From contig JAKFXY010000063.1 in assembly GCA_021731165.1 (NCBI GenBank), positions 1 through 45,950 of the forward strand: 45,950 nt of DNA, in the 5' to 3' direction. This DNA is from Acidobacteriota bacterium. Its GTDB lineage: Bacteria > Acidobacteriota > Vicinamibacteria > Vicinamibacterales > UBA2999. The notes beneath the pieces are model-generated. The model saw nothing but the letters and a program-made list of their open reading frames with translations. It ran no database searches and was not told the DNA's origin. Every line of letters begins with the position of its first letter. Within the stretch, counting starts at the first letter, position 1. A program made the position numbers and the translations under genes. Shown here one piece after another: positions 25,607-34,280 of this stretch.

Positions 25607-26929
25607 ATGAGCACAGCAGAAAAGCCAGGGCAGCCGATGCGTAGCCCGACAGGTATGGACATCAGCTTCCTCGGCCAGCCCCACGAATGGGATCCGCGCC
25701 GTCTGTACAGTCAGACCGGTGCCGACTGGCAGCATCGCGTGGACTTCGACCGCCTCCGCAAGGAACGGCTGCAGAAGCTGCAGGCGGAGATGGTGGTGGA
25801 AGACATCGGCGCGCTGGTGCTCTTTGCCGGCGCCAACATTCGCTATGCCACCGCGTCCTACCAGGGCAACTGGAAGTACAACATCAACATTCGCTACGCC
25901 GTGGTGCCGGCCAAGGGCGAGCCGACGCTCTTCGAGACCGCCGGCTCGGACCTGCAGTGCGCCAAGATCGACCTGCCCTGGATGGAGGGCCGAATCCGTC
26001 CGGCCATCACCTGGCAGTGGGCCGAGGGCGCGGTGCCCTACATGGCCGGACGAATGGCTGAAAGCGTCATGGACGTGCTCAAGGAGCACGGGCTGCAGAA
26101 GGAGAAGATCGGCATCGACAATCTCGACATGCCGGCGTTCGAAGCCTTCAAGGCGGTTGGCCTGAACATCGTCAACGGCTGGCCGGCGCTCTCGAGGGCG
26201 CGGGTCATCAAGACGCGCGATGAGATCGAGCTGCTGAAGCAGGCGTCCAGCATCGGCGACGCCGCGATGTGGAAGATCAAGTACGAATGGCTCAAGCCGG
26301 GGATCCGCGAACGCGAGATCGAAGCCAAGGTGCACGAGTTCATGCTCGAGCGCGGCTGCGAGATCATCTACGACATCATCGTGGCCTCGGGCGGCAACAC
26401 GAGCCCCTACCGCCGCTGGGCGACGGACAAGCTCATTCGCCAGGGCGACCTCGTCATCGTTGACATCAACGCCGTCGGGCCGTCGGGCTACTTCATCGAC
26501 TTCGTGCGCCTCTTCAAGTGCGGCGGCGCCCAGGGGATGAAGTTGACCCCGAAGGAAATCGATTTGTACCGCGAGACCTACGACTCGATGTATGCCGGCA
26601 TCGCGCAGCTCAAGCCGGGCAACACGAGCGCCGACGTGGCCAAGGCGTTCCCGACCTACGACGACGACAAGTACGGGACGGTGACGCTCCAGCAGTTCGC
26701 GCACAGCATCGGCATCACGCTCTACGAGGGCATGTGGATGTCGCGCGCCTACTCGATGAAGTACCCGGCGGAGCTCAAGGAGAACATGTACTTCGCGATC
26801 GAGACGTTCGCGGGTCACCCCGGCCTCGAGCAGACCACGCGCCTCGAGGAGAACGTGCTGATTACCGCGAAGGGCCCGGTGGTCTTCACGCGGATGGAGC
26901 ACATGGAAGAAGCGATGGCGAACCGCTAA
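25607..26929 (+). CDS. M24-family metallo-hydrolase (creatinase/prolidase fold)
   Basis: 440 residues with a creatinase N-terminal domain (about 40-190) and a pita-bread C-terminal domain. Likely metal ligands are Asp286, Asp298 ('VDINAVGPSGYFIDF'), His366 ('QQFAHSIGITLYEG'), Glu399 ('FAIETFAG') and Glu414 ('RLEENVLIT'). The spacing of the two Asp is one residue longer than the common Asp-x10-Asp. The family includes Xaa-Pro peptidases, creatinase and ectoine hydrolase, so it need not act on peptides. Beside a molybdenum hydroxylase and an ABC importer, cleavage of a C-N bond in a small molecule is plausible (inference). The 180-base gap upstream contains an AT-rich patch near 25490-25510 and may carry an internal promoter. 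Confidence 0.88.
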   Translation: MSTAEKPGQPMRSPTGMDISFLGQPHEWDPRRLYSQTGADWQHRVDFDRLRKERLQKLQAEMVVEDIGALVLFAGANIRYATASYQGNWKYNINIRYAVVPAKGEPTLFETAGSDLQCAKIDLPWMEGRIRPAITWQWAEGAVPYMAGRMAESVMDVLKEHGLQKEKIGIDNLDMPAFEAFKAVGLNIVNGWPALSRARVIKTRDEIELLKQASSIGDAAMWKIKYEWLKPGIREREIEAKVHEFMLERGCEIIYDIIVASGGNTSPYRRWATDKLIRQGDLVIVDINAVGPSGYFIDFVRLFKCGGAQGMKLTPKEIDLYRETYDSMYAGIAQLKPGNTSADVAKAFPTYDDDKYGTVTLQQFAHSIGITLYEGMWMSRAYSMKYPAELKENMYFAIETFAGHPGLEQTTRLEENVLITAKGPVVFTRMEHMEEAMANR

Positions 26930-26932
26930 CCG

Positions 26933-27916
26933 ATGGCTCAACTCAAGGTCGCCGTCGCCGACTCCGTATTTCCGAACCTGGACCCCGCGCGCGAGGTGCT
27001 CGCGCGCGTGGGTGCCGGGCTGACCCTTGCCGACGCCTCAACGCCCGAGGCCATTTTGAAGGTGGCCGCGGGCGCCGACGCCCTGCTCGTGACCTACGCC
27101 AAAATCACGGCGGAGATGATCGCGCAGATGCCGAGGTGCCGGATCATCTCCCGCTTCGGTATCGGTGTGGACAACGTCGATCTTCCGGCCGCTACGGCCG
27201 CGGGCATCGTGGTCACCAAGGTGCCCGACTACTGCATCGACGAGGTGTCGGACCATGCGATGGCGCTCCTGCTCACGGTGGTGCGCAAGATTCCGCTGTC
27301 GAACGGACAGGTGCACAGCGGCACGTGGAAGATGAAGGCCGTCGTGCCGATCCACCGGCTGCGCGGCAGCGTGCTGGGCCTGGTCGGGTTCGGCCGCATT
27401 CCACAGCTCGTGGTGCCGAAGGCGAAGTCATTCGGTCTGCGGGTGGTGGCCTACGATCCCTACGCGCCAGCGGAGGTCTTTTCCACCGCGGGTGTCGAGC
27501 GGGTCGAGTTCCGCGACCTCCTGAAGATGTCGGACTACGTGTCCGTGCACAGCCCGCTCGTCCCGGAGACACGCGGCCTCTTCAACGCCGAGGCCTTCAA
27601 GCAGATGAAGCCGAGGGCCTATCTGATCAACACCGCCCGCGGTCCGATCATCGACGAGGACGCTCTGGCGGCGGCGCTCGACGCCGGGCAGATCGCCGGC
27701 GCGGCGCTCGACGTCATGTCGCAGGAGCCGCCGCCTGCGTCTCCGCTCTTCGGCCGCGACAACGTCATCATCACGCCGCACACGAGCTTCTACTCCGAGG
27801 AGTCGCTCGTGGAGCTGCAGACCAAGGCCGCGGAAGAGGTCGCGGCTGTCTTCGTCGGCAAGCCCACCAGGAATCCGGTGAACCCGGAGGTGGTGCAGCG
27901 GCCCGCGGCGCTCTGA
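26933..27916 (+). CDS. D-2-hydroxyacid dehydrogenase, CtBP-like
   Basis: 327 residues, normal for D-isomer-specific 2-hydroxyacid dehydrogenases. The NAD motif is 'GLVGFGRIPQ', in which the last Gly of GxGxxG is Pro, a trait of the CtBP subgroup. The catalytic Arg is in 'INTARGPIID', Glu in 'ALDVMSQEPPP' and His in 'TPHTSFYSEES'. It probably interconverts a 2-oxoacid and a 2-hydroxyacid in the pathway. It starts three bases after the M24 stop and ends 16 bases before the next gene, so it is part of the same operon. Confidence 0.9.
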   Translation: MAQLKVAVADSVFPNLDPAREVLARVGAGLTLADASTPEAILKVAAGADALLVTYAKITAEMIAQMPRCRIISRFGIGVDNVDLPAATAAGIVVTKVPDYCIDEVSDHAMALLLTVVRKIPLSNGQVHSGTWKMKAVVPIHRLRGSVLGLVGFGRIPQLVVPKAKSFGLRVVAYDPYAPAEVFSTAGVERVEFRDLLKMSDYVSVHSPLVPETRGLFNAEAFKQMKPRAYLINTARGPIIDEDALAAALDAGQIAGAALDVMSQEPPPASPLFGRDNVIITPHTSFYSEESLVELQTKAAEEVAAVFVGKPTRNPVNPEVVQRPAAL

Positions 27917-27932
27917 TGGAGATGAAGGCCGC

Positions 27933-28949
27933 ATGAGAGCGATGGTCCTCACGGGGCCTGGCGAGCTCGCGCTCGATTCGGTGGAGCAGCCGGCGCCAAG
28001 CGCCGATCAGGTCTTGGTCCACGTGACGCACAGCGGCATCTGCGGCACCGACTACAAGATCTTCAACGGCTCCATCCCCGTTCACTATCCGTTGATTCCG
28101 GGCCACGAGATGGCCGGGGAAGTCGTGGACCCCGGGGGCAACGCCGCGTTCAAGAGCGGCGACCGGGTCATCATCGATCCGGAGCTCTACTGCGGCGCCT
28201 GTTTCCATTGCCGCATCGGCCAGACACACCTGTGCCCGAAGGGGAAACTGCTCGGCCGCGACGTCAATGGCGGCTTCGCGGAGTTCGTCACCGCCCCCGC
28301 CACGCATGTCTTCCCGCTGCCGGCTGCGGTGGACGGACGGACGGCGCCGATGATCCAGGTGCTGACGACCTGCCTGCACGCACAGCGGCAGGTGGACATC
28401 TTCGCCGGCGAGACGGTGGTCGTGCTCGGCCTCGGCGTGACGGGCCAGTTGCACGTTCAGCTCGCCAAGGCGCGCGGCGCCAGGGTGATCGGGATTACGC
28501 GCAGCGCCGAGAAGCGGAAGCTCGCCGAGACATTGGGCGCCGATCTCACGATCGCGGGCGGCGACGATGTGGTGGAGAAGGTTCGAGAGGCGACCGAGGG
28601 ACGCGGCGCCGACGTGATCATCGAAACGACCGGCATACTGGCGCAGCTTGCGTCGGCCGTGCCGATGGTGCGGTTCGGCGGGCGCATCCTGATGTTCGGC
28701 ATCTTTACCGTCAAGGAAGGCGCGTTGCCCTTCTACGACCTGTACTTCAAGGAACTGACACTCATCGGCGCCCGCGTGGCGAAGAGCGAGGACTACGAGG
28801 CGTCGATTGCCCTCGTCCAGCGCGGGGTCGTGCGGTTCGATCCGCTGGTCAGCGACGTGATGCCGTTCGGGGAATTGAGAACGGCAATCGGAATGCTCGG
28901 CTCGGACGGCGCCGCCGGAAGAATGAAAATCATCATAGAACATGGGTGA
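27933..28949 (+). CDS. Zinc-dependent alcohol dehydrogenase (MDR superfamily)
   Basis: 338 residues. Catalytic zinc ligands are Cys37 ('GICGTD') and His58-Glu59 ('PGHEMAGE'). The structural zinc is bound by Cys87, Cys90, Cys93 and Cys101. The Rossmann motif is 'VVVLGLGVTGQL' and 'FGGRILMFG' follows. It oxidises an alcohol or polyol with NAD(P), with overall similarity to threonine/sorbitol dehydrogenase types. It lies 16 bases after the hydroxyacid dehydrogenase; together the two could process successive hydroxyl groups of one intermediate. The substrate is not visible from sequence. Confidence 0.92.
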   Translation: MRAMVLTGPGELALDSVEQPAPSADQVLVHVTHSGICGTDYKIFNGSIPVHYPLIPGHEMAGEVVDPGGNAAFKSGDRVIIDPELYCGACFHCRIGQTHLCPKGKLLGRDVNGGFAEFVTAPATHVFPLPAAVDGRTAPMIQVLTTCLHAQRQVDIFAGETVVVLGLGVTGQLHVQLAKARGARVIGITRSAEKRKLAETLGADLTIAGGDDVVEKVREATEGRGADVIIETTGILAQLASAVPMVRFGGRILMFGIFTVKEGALPFYDLYFKELTLIGARVAKSEDYEASIALVQRGVVRFDPLVSDVMPFGELRTAIGMLGSDGAAGRMKIIIEHG

Positions 28950-28954
28950 ATAAA

Positions 28955-29605
28955 ATGCTGAATTTGGCGCGGCGCGTCGGTGTGGTGGTGATCGTGGTGC
29001 TCACGGCGTCATCGGTATGGGCGCAGGCGCCGGCCACGTTGGCCAGAGTGACGGTATCAGACGACGTGGCGAAGCGCACCCTGGTCAAGAACCAGGTGAA
29101 CGCAGCGACGGCCCGGCAGCTCGTCGATGCCTGCGTCGAGTTTGCGAATCGACAGACGCCTCCTGGCAACTACGCGATTTTCGTTCTTGCGCCCAACGGC
29201 GACCTCATCGAGTCTCACGTGATGGACGGTGTGCTGCCGATTGGCGTCGAGACCGGGCTGCTCAAGGCGAAGACCGCGCTCTACGCACGGTCGCCATCGA
29301 GCGCCGTAGCGCAGCGATTCAACAACGTTGATGGGCGACTGATCCGGCTGGACCTTGGCAAGGAGCAGGGCCTCGCGTACTACTTTGTCGGCGGCGGCTT
29401 GCCGATCGTCGTCGAGGACCAGTTGATTGGTGCCATCAGCGCCGGCGGTGGAAACATGGACGAGCAGTGCGTGTATGCCGCGCTCACGAAGGTCCTTGGA
29501 CCGCAACCGCCGTTGCCAGCACCGCCACCTGCTGACGGCGGCCGGGGAGGCCGCGGAGCCGGAGCGCCGGCGGGTGGACCGCCTGCTGCCGGTCGCGGCA
29601 ACTAG
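28955..29605 (+). CDS. Secreted HbpS/GlcG-like protein with Pro/Gly-rich tail
   Basis: 216 residues from the ATG at 28955; a GTG at 28946 overlapping the previous stop (GTGA) would add three residues. A signal peptide ('VVVIVVLTASSVWAQ') precedes an HbpS/GlcG-type domain ('TARQLVDACVEFANRQ', 'YAIFVLAPNGDLIESHVMDG', 'LLKAKTALYARSPS', 'GGGLPIVVEDQLIGAIS'). Members bind haem or small ligands or are cofactors of catabolic operons (glycolate utilisation, for example). The last 35 residues are a low-complexity Pro/Gly/Ala/Arg tail not normal for the family. Position inside the operon suggests a periplasmic substrate-handling role. Confidence 0.82.
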   Translation: MLNLARRVGVVVIVVLTASSVWAQAPATLARVTVSDDVAKRTLVKNQVNAATARQLVDACVEFANRQTPPGNYAIFVLAPNGDLIESHVMDGVLPIGVETGLLKAKTALYARSPSSAVAQRFNNVDGRLIRLDLGKEQGLAYYFVGGGLPIVVEDQLIGAISAGGGNMDEQCVYAALTKVLGPQPPLPAPPPADGGRGGRGAGAPAGGPPAAGRGN

Positions 29606-29653
29606 GCCAGATCAACAGGTCAGAGGTCAAGGCAAGGGGGGTAAGGTCATGAT

Positions 29654-30529
29654 GTGTCGATTGACCTTCTTTCCGTGATCTACCTCATCACGCAGACGCT
29701 CAACGGCCTGTTTTCCGCGGCCCTCCTATTCCTGATCGCAAGCGGGCTGACGCTGGCCTTTGGCGTCATGCGCATCGTCAACATCGCCCACGGCTCCTTC
29801 TACATGCTCGGCGTCTATGTGGCGTGGACGGTTGTCACGCGTACGCAGAGCCTGCTCCTCGGTGCGATCGCCGCGATCCTCGTCGTCGGCGCCATCGGGT
29901 TTGCAATGCAGCGGTTCTTCCTCAGGCGGTTCGCCGCCGACCCGCTCGCGCAGATGATGATGACCATGGGCTTCGCGCTCGTCTTCCGCGACGCGGCGCT
30001 CATGGTCTGGGGTGGCGATCCGTTCACGCTGGCGTACCCCAGGCTCCTGCGAGGCTCCGTCGAGGTGGCCGAGGTCGTCTTCCCGCGCTACCGCCTGTTC
30101 GTCATCGTGGTGGCCGCGCTCGTCGGTGCCGGGCTGTGGATGGTGAACGAGCGGACGCTCATCGGCGCACGGTTGCGTGCCACGGTGGACGACCCCGAGA
30201 TGGCGTCGGCCACCGGTATCAATGTGCCGCTGCTGTCGGGCCTTGTGTTCGCCGTTGGTGCCGGCCTTGCCGCGTTCGGCGGGGTTATGGGTGGCCCGAT
30301 TCTCGGCGGCTACCCGGGCATGGACTTCGACCTGCTGCCACTCGCCTTCGTGGTCGTGATTGTCGGGGGGATGGGGAGCCTCAAGGGTGCCCTGGTCGGC
30401 GCTATCGCCGTCGGGATGATCGACAACTTCGGCAAGGTGCTCGTTCCCGAGCTCTCCTACTTCACGCTGTTCGCACCCATGGTGCTCATGCTGGCCATCA
30501 AGCCGACGGGGCTCTATGGCCGAGCGTAG
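29654..30529 (+). CDS. livH: Branched-chain-amino-acid-type ABC permease (LivH)
   Basis: 291 residues from a GTG. About eight membrane segments and the family opening 'IASGLTLAFGVMRIVNIAHGSFYMLG'. 'VVIVGGMGSLKGALVGAIAVG' is the conserved region that couples to the ATPase. LivH and LivM form the channel of an importer for amino acids, amides, urea and similar small molecules. It overlaps livM by 14 bases. The context suggests it imports the substrate of the molybdenum hydroxylase pathway, not necessarily amino acids. Confidence 0.92.
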   Translation: MSIDLLSVIYLITQTLNGLFSAALLFLIASGLTLAFGVMRIVNIAHGSFYMLGVYVAWTVVTRTQSLLLGAIAAILVVGAIGFAMQRFFLRRFAADPLAQMMMTMGFALVFRDAALMVWGGDPFTLAYPRLLRGSVEVAEVVFPRYRLFVIVVAALVGAGLWMVNERTLIGARLRATVDDPEMASATGINVPLLSGLVFAVGAGLAAFGGVMGGPILGGYPGMDFDLLPLAFVVVIVGGMGSLKGALVGAIAVGMIDNFGKVLVPELSYFTLFAPMVLMLAIKPTGLYGRA

Positions 30530-31460
30530 CGAGGCCTTGCAGGGCTGGCGTCTTCCAGTGCTGGTCGTGCTCGGCGTGCTCCTCCTCGCGGGGCCGCCGC
30601 TCCTGACGTCGTATTGGGTCGGGCTGCTGACGCAGGCGGTGATCCTCGCGATCCTGGCGATGAGCCTCGATCTGCTGCTCGGGTACACCGGCCTTCCCTC
30701 GCTCGGGCATGCGGCGATCTTCGGTGTCGCGGCGTACGGCGTGGCCGTGCTCTCCACGCGATATCAGCTGGGCTTCTGGACCTGCGTGGCGGGTGGCATC
30801 CTCGCGGGGACGCTTCTCAGCGCTCTGCTCGGCCTCATCGTGTCCCACGTGCGCGACGTGTACTTCCTGATGATCACGCTGGCGCTCGGGATGGTTCTCT
30901 GGGGATTGAGCTACCGGTGGATTCCCATGACCGGCGGCGACAATGGCCTCTCGGGTATTCCGAGTCTCGAAGCGCATGCCGGGCTGCCGTTTTCCGGACC
31001 GATCGCGTTCTACTACGTCGCCCTGTTCGTCTTCGCGGTATCCGGCGCGTTGATGGCCGTGCTGGTTCGCTCGCCATTCGGTCTCACGCTCTGCGGGATT
31101 CGGGAGAGCGAGCCGCGCATGCGGAGTCTCGGATACAACACATGGCTGCACTGCTATCTCAGTTATGTGCTGGCCGGCGCGTTTGCAAGTGTGTCAGGCG
31201 TGGTCTGGGCGTACTACAACAGCTTCGTCAGCCCGACGTACCTGGATCTCACCGCGTCCTCGGAGCTCTTTCTGATGGTGACGCTCGGCGGGCCGGCCAC
31301 GCTCATCGGGCCGGTCGTCGGTGCTGGAGTGATCGTCCTCCTGAAGAACGTCATCAGCGCCTATACCGCGCGGTGGCTGCTGATCCTGGGAATCGTCTAC
31401 ATCGTGGCGATCCTTGCGGCGCCGAAGGGCCTGTGGAACCTGAGACGAGGTCGTAGCTGA
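30516..31460 (+). CDS. livM: Branched-chain-amino-acid-type ABC permease (LivM)
   Basis: 314 residues with about nine to ten membrane segments. 'LAMSLDLLLGYTGLPSLGHAAIFGVAAY' is the LivM signature and 'MVTLGGPATLIGPVVGAGVIVLL' the coupling region. Its ATG lies inside the end of livH and its TGA shares one base with the start codon of the binding-protein gene (TGATG), so the importer genes are translationally coupled. Length is typical. Confidence 0.92.
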   Translation: MAERSEALQGWRLPVLVVLGVLLLAGPPLLTSYWVGLLTQAVILAILAMSLDLLLGYTGLPSLGHAAIFGVAAYGVAVLSTRYQLGFWTCVAGGILAGTLLSALLGLIVSHVRDVYFLMITLALGMVLWGLSYRWIPMTGGDNGLSGIPSLEAHAGLPFSGPIAFYYVALFVFAVSGALMAVLVRSPFGLTLCGIRESEPRMRSLGYNTWLHCYLSYVLAGAFASVSGVVWAYYNSFVSPTYLDLTASSELFLMVTLGGPATLIGPVVGAGVIVLLKNVISAYTARWLLILGIVYIVAILAAPKGLWNLRRGRS

Positions 31461-32731
31461 TGTCTGGCGCTACTGGAACGAACGCCACGGAGGCACAGAG
31501 CTCACAGCGGACACTCTTGCAGATGTTTCTCTGTGCTCTCGGTGTCTCTGTGGCGCTTTTTGTCGTCGCAGGTGCCGCGATCTCTGCTCAAGCCAAGCCC
31601 CCGATCAAAGTCGGCTTTCTCGTGCCGCTCTCGGGTGCCAACGCGCAGAACGGCCGCGACATCCTGAATGGTTTCCTGCTGTATCTGGAAGAGATCGGCT
31701 ACCGAGCCGGCGGCCGTGAGATTCAACTCATCGTCGAAGACGATGAGGCGATCCCGGCGGTGGGGTTGACCAAGGCGCGCAAGCTGATCGAGCGGGACCA
31801 GGTGCACCTCATGGCGGGGACGCTGCTCTCGTCCACCGGCTACGCGCTGGCCCCGTACATCGACTCGATGAAGATCCCGATGGTGTATCCCGTCGTGTCG
31901 GCGGACGACCTGACACAGCGGCGGCGGAGCCCGTGGATCGTGCGCACCGGGTATACGGGGAGCCAGCCGAATCACCCCTTTGGCGAGTACGCGTACCACA
32001 CGCTGAAGCTGCGGAAGGTCACGACGATTGCCCTCGACTACGCGTTCGGCTGGGAGTCGGTGGGGGGCTTCGAGCGCACGTTCGTCGCCGAGGGCGGCAC
32101 CATCGATCAGCGGATCTGGGCGCCCGTGTCGGTGCACGACTTCGCGCCCTACCTGGCATCGATCTCGCGCGACGTCGATGCGGTCTATGCGCTCTTTCTC
32201 GGGCGCACGGCGCTGCAGTTCATGCGGCAGTACGAAGAATACGGACTTCATGGGCGCGTGCCGCTCATCGGCGCCGGGCCGACCACGGACGAACACGTGC
32301 TCCCGGCGATGGGCGACGAAGCCATCGGGACGATCACCGCGCTCCACTACAGCGGCGCGCTCGACACGCCGGCCAACAAGAAGTTCGCGGCGACGTACCG
32401 AGCCAGGTACAAGAAGGTACCGAGCTACTACGCCGAGAGCATGTACACGGGCGGGAAGTGGCTCATCGCCGGCATCGAGGCGGCCGGAGGGAATGTCGAG
32501 GATCGTGCGGCATTCGTCCAGACGCTCCGAGCGGTGAAGCCGATGGATCTGCCGCGCGGGCCGGTCGAGTTCGACGACTACGGGAACCCGATCGAGAACG
32601 TCTATATCCGGCGGGTCGAGCGGGTCAACGGCGAGCTGCAGAACACGGTCATCCACACGTTCCCGCGGGTCTCGCAGTTCTGGAAGTACAACCCGGCCGA
32701 CTACCTGAAGCAGCCGCTCTACTCCAGATAG
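31460..32731 (+). CDS. ABC substrate-binding protein (LivJ/AmiC type)
   Basis: 423 residues. The first 45 form an unusual signal region: a 22-residue polar lead, then a hydrophobic core ('MFLCALGVSVALFVVAGAA') ending near 'ISAQA'. The mature part is a type I periplasmic binding fold ('PIKVGFLVPLSGANAQNGRDILNGFLLYLEE', split as family opening; 'AGTLLSSTGYALAPY'; 'ALDYAFGWESVGGF'). Such proteins bind amino acids, amides, urea or aromatic acids. The lead and hydrophobic core are encoded by a dispersed palindromic repeat at 31483-31555. An internal ATG at 31523 (Met22) is a possible start. Confidence 0.9.
   Translation: MSGATGTNATEAQSSQRTLLQMFLCALGVSVALFVVAGAAISAQAKPPIKVGFLVPLSGANAQNGRDILNGFLLYLEEIGYRAGGREIQLIVEDDEAIPAVGLTKARKLIERDQVHLMAGTLLSSTGYALAPYIDSMKIPMVYPVVSADDLTQRRRSPWIVRTGYTGSQPNHPFGEYAYHTLKLRKVTTIALDYAFGWESVGGFERTFVAEGGTIDQRIWAPVSVHDFAPYLASISRDVDAVYALFLGRTALQFMRQYEEYGLHGRVPLIGAGPTTDEHVLPAMGDEAIGTITALHYSGALDTPANKKFAATYRARYKKVPSYYAESMYTGGKWLIAGIEAAGGNVEDRAAFVQTLRAVKPMDLPRGPVEFDDYGNPIENVYIRRVERVNGELQNTVIHTFPRVSQFWKYNPADYLKQPLYSR
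31483..31555. repeat. Dispersed palindromic repeat (CCACxGAGxCACxGAG type) inside a gene
   Basis: The left arm (31483-31507) and right arm (31531-31555) are inverted copies matching at 20 of 25 positions around a 23-base loop. The wording CCACGGAGGCACAGAG ... CTCTCGGTGTCTCTGTGG is a repeat type I recognise from many Acidobacteria, Planctomycetes and Chloroflexi genomes, where it normally lies between genes. Here both arms are translated in frame as part of the signal region of the binding protein. Confidence 0.7.
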
Positions 32732-32733
32732 AC

Positions 32734-33504
32734 ATGGCAGACGTCGTTCCCGCTCTCGTGCTGGAGAGGGTCTCCCGGCGGTTCGGCGGCCTCACCGCGG
32801 TGAACGCAGTGAGCCTTGTCGTCCAGCCGGGTGAGCGCCACGCGCTCATCGGCCCCAACGGTGCGGGTAAGACAACCCTCTTCAACCTGATCAGTGGCGA
32901 GCTCCGCGCGACAGACGGGCGTGTCCGGCTGTTCGGCGAGGATGTCACGAGCCTGCCACCGCACACGCGCGCGGCTCGCGGTATCGCCAGGACATTTCAG
33001 ATCACGAGACTCTTTCCACAGCTCTCGGTGCTCGAGAACGTCCTCCTGGGCTGCCAGGCGCTCGACGGACGGAAGTTCACGATGTACCGCCGGCTCCTGT
33101 CGCACGCAGATCTGGTGGAGAAGGCTGAAGCGCTGATCACGCGGTTCGGCCTTGCCGGGCTGGGCGGCGAACGCGCGAAGAACCTGTCGTACGGCGATCA
33201 GCGCAAGCTCGAGGTCGCGTTGTCCATGGCGGGACAGCCGCGGCTTCTGCTCCTCGACGAGCCGATGGCGGGGTTGTCTTCTGTCGAGAGCCGTTCAATG
33301 CAGGCCATTCTCCAGAAGATCGACGCATCGATTGCCGTCCTCCTGATCGAGCACGACATGGACATGGCATTCGCCTTCGCGGAGCGAGTCACCGTGCTCG
33401 CCCAGGGCAGTGTGCTCGTCACGGGGCACAAGGACGAAGTTGGAGCAAACCGCGCCGTCCAGGAGATCTATCTCGGTACGACTGGCGAGGGGAGTGGTGC
33501 ATGA
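32734..33504 (+). CDS. livG: Branched-chain-amino-acid-type ABC ATPase (LivG)
   Basis: 256 residues from the ATG at 32734, two bases after the binding-protein stop; the frame is open far upstream but that is the shadow of the binding-protein gene. Walker A 'GPNGAGKTT', Q-loop region 'ARTFQITRLFPQLSV', signature 'NLSYGDQRKLEVA' (LSYGD replacing LSGGQ, usual in LivG), Walker B 'LLLLDEPMAGLS' and the His switch 'IEHDMDMAF'. It powers the importer together with LivF. Confidence 0.93.
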   Translation: MADVVPALVLERVSRRFGGLTAVNAVSLVVQPGERHALIGPNGAGKTTLFNLISGELRATDGRVRLFGEDVTSLPPHTRAARGIARTFQITRLFPQLSVLENVLLGCQALDGRKFTMYRRLLSHADLVEKAEALITRFGLAGLGGERAKNLSYGDQRKLEVALSMAGQPRLLLLDEPMAGLSSVESRSMQAILQKIDASIAVLLIEHDMDMAFAFAERVTVLAQGSVLVTGHKDEVGANRAVQEIYLGTTGEGSGA

Positions 33505-34280
33505 GCACGCTCACCGTGCGCGATCTCCACACGTACTATGGCGACAGCCACGTGCTGCAGGGCGTGACGCTCCAAGCGGAGCAGGGAACGGTCACGGCCG
33601 TCCTCGGCCGCAACGGCGTGGGAAAGACGACGCTGTGCCGGTCGATTGCAGGACTCACACCCGCTCGCGCCGGGCAGATAGCGCTTGGCGCCACGGATAT
33701 CACGCGGCTTGCTCCGCATCGGATTCACCAGGCGCGTGTCGGCCTGGTCCCGCAGGGGCGCCGGATGTTCACGTCGCTGACCGTGCGGGAGCATCTGGCC
33801 ATCGCCGAACGATCGGCCGACCTCACACGGTCCGTCCCACCCGCAGCGGAGTCTGGTGACGCGGGCCCTGTCGCGCCGTGGACGGTCGAATCCGTATGTG
33901 CTCTTTTTCCCCGCCTCGCGGAGCGGCTTCAGAACCGCGGCAACGAGCTGAGCGGCGGCGAGCAGCAGATGCTGGCCATCGCGCGCGCGCTGGTCGCCAA
34001 CCCGCTTCTGCTGATCATGGACGAGCCAACCGAAGGGCTTGCGCCAGCGCTTGTTGCGCAGGTGGGGGAGCTGGTCGGGCGGCTGAAGCGGGAGGGGACG
34101 ACGGTGCTGCTGGTTGAACAGAATGCGACCTTTGCCGTTGCGCTTGCCGACCGCGTGCACGTGATGAGCAAGGGCGCGATCGTGCACTCGTCCGACCCGA
34201 AGACGCTGTGGGAGAACGAGGAGATCAAGACGCAGCTCCTCGGCGTGCCCGGAGCGACGGCTCACGGCGAGCGGCGCTGA
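33501..34280 (+). CDS. livF: Branched-chain-amino-acid-type ABC ATPase (LivF)
   Basis: 259 residues, starting in an ATGA overlap with livG. Walker A 'GRNGVGKTT', Q-loop 'GLVPQGRRMFTSLTV', signature 'NELSGGEQQMLAIARAL', Walker B 'LLLIMDEPTEGLAP' and His switch 'LVEQNATFAV'. It is about 20 residues longer than usual because of an insert between the Q-loop and the signature ('VPPAAESGDAGPVAPWTVES'). It is the last gene of the cluster; two hairpins follow. Confidence 0.93.
   Translation: MSTLTVRDLHTYYGDSHVLQGVTLQAEQGTVTAVLGRNGVGKTTLCRSIAGLTPARAGQIALGATDITRLAPHRIHQARVGLVPQGRRMFTSLTVREHLAIAERSADLTRSVPPAAESGDAGPVAPWTVESVCALFPRLAERLQNRGNELSGGEQQMLAIARALVANPLLLIMDEPTEGLAPALVAQVGELVGRLKREGTTVLLVEQNATFAVALADRVHVMSKGAIVHSSDPKTLWENEEIKTQLLGVPGATAHGERR

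Noticed and set aside
25544-26941. 465-codon minus-strand frame opposite the M24 gene
   Set aside because: It mirrors the M24 gene almost base for base, has no ribosome site, and reads as low-complexity His/Arg/Val repeats.
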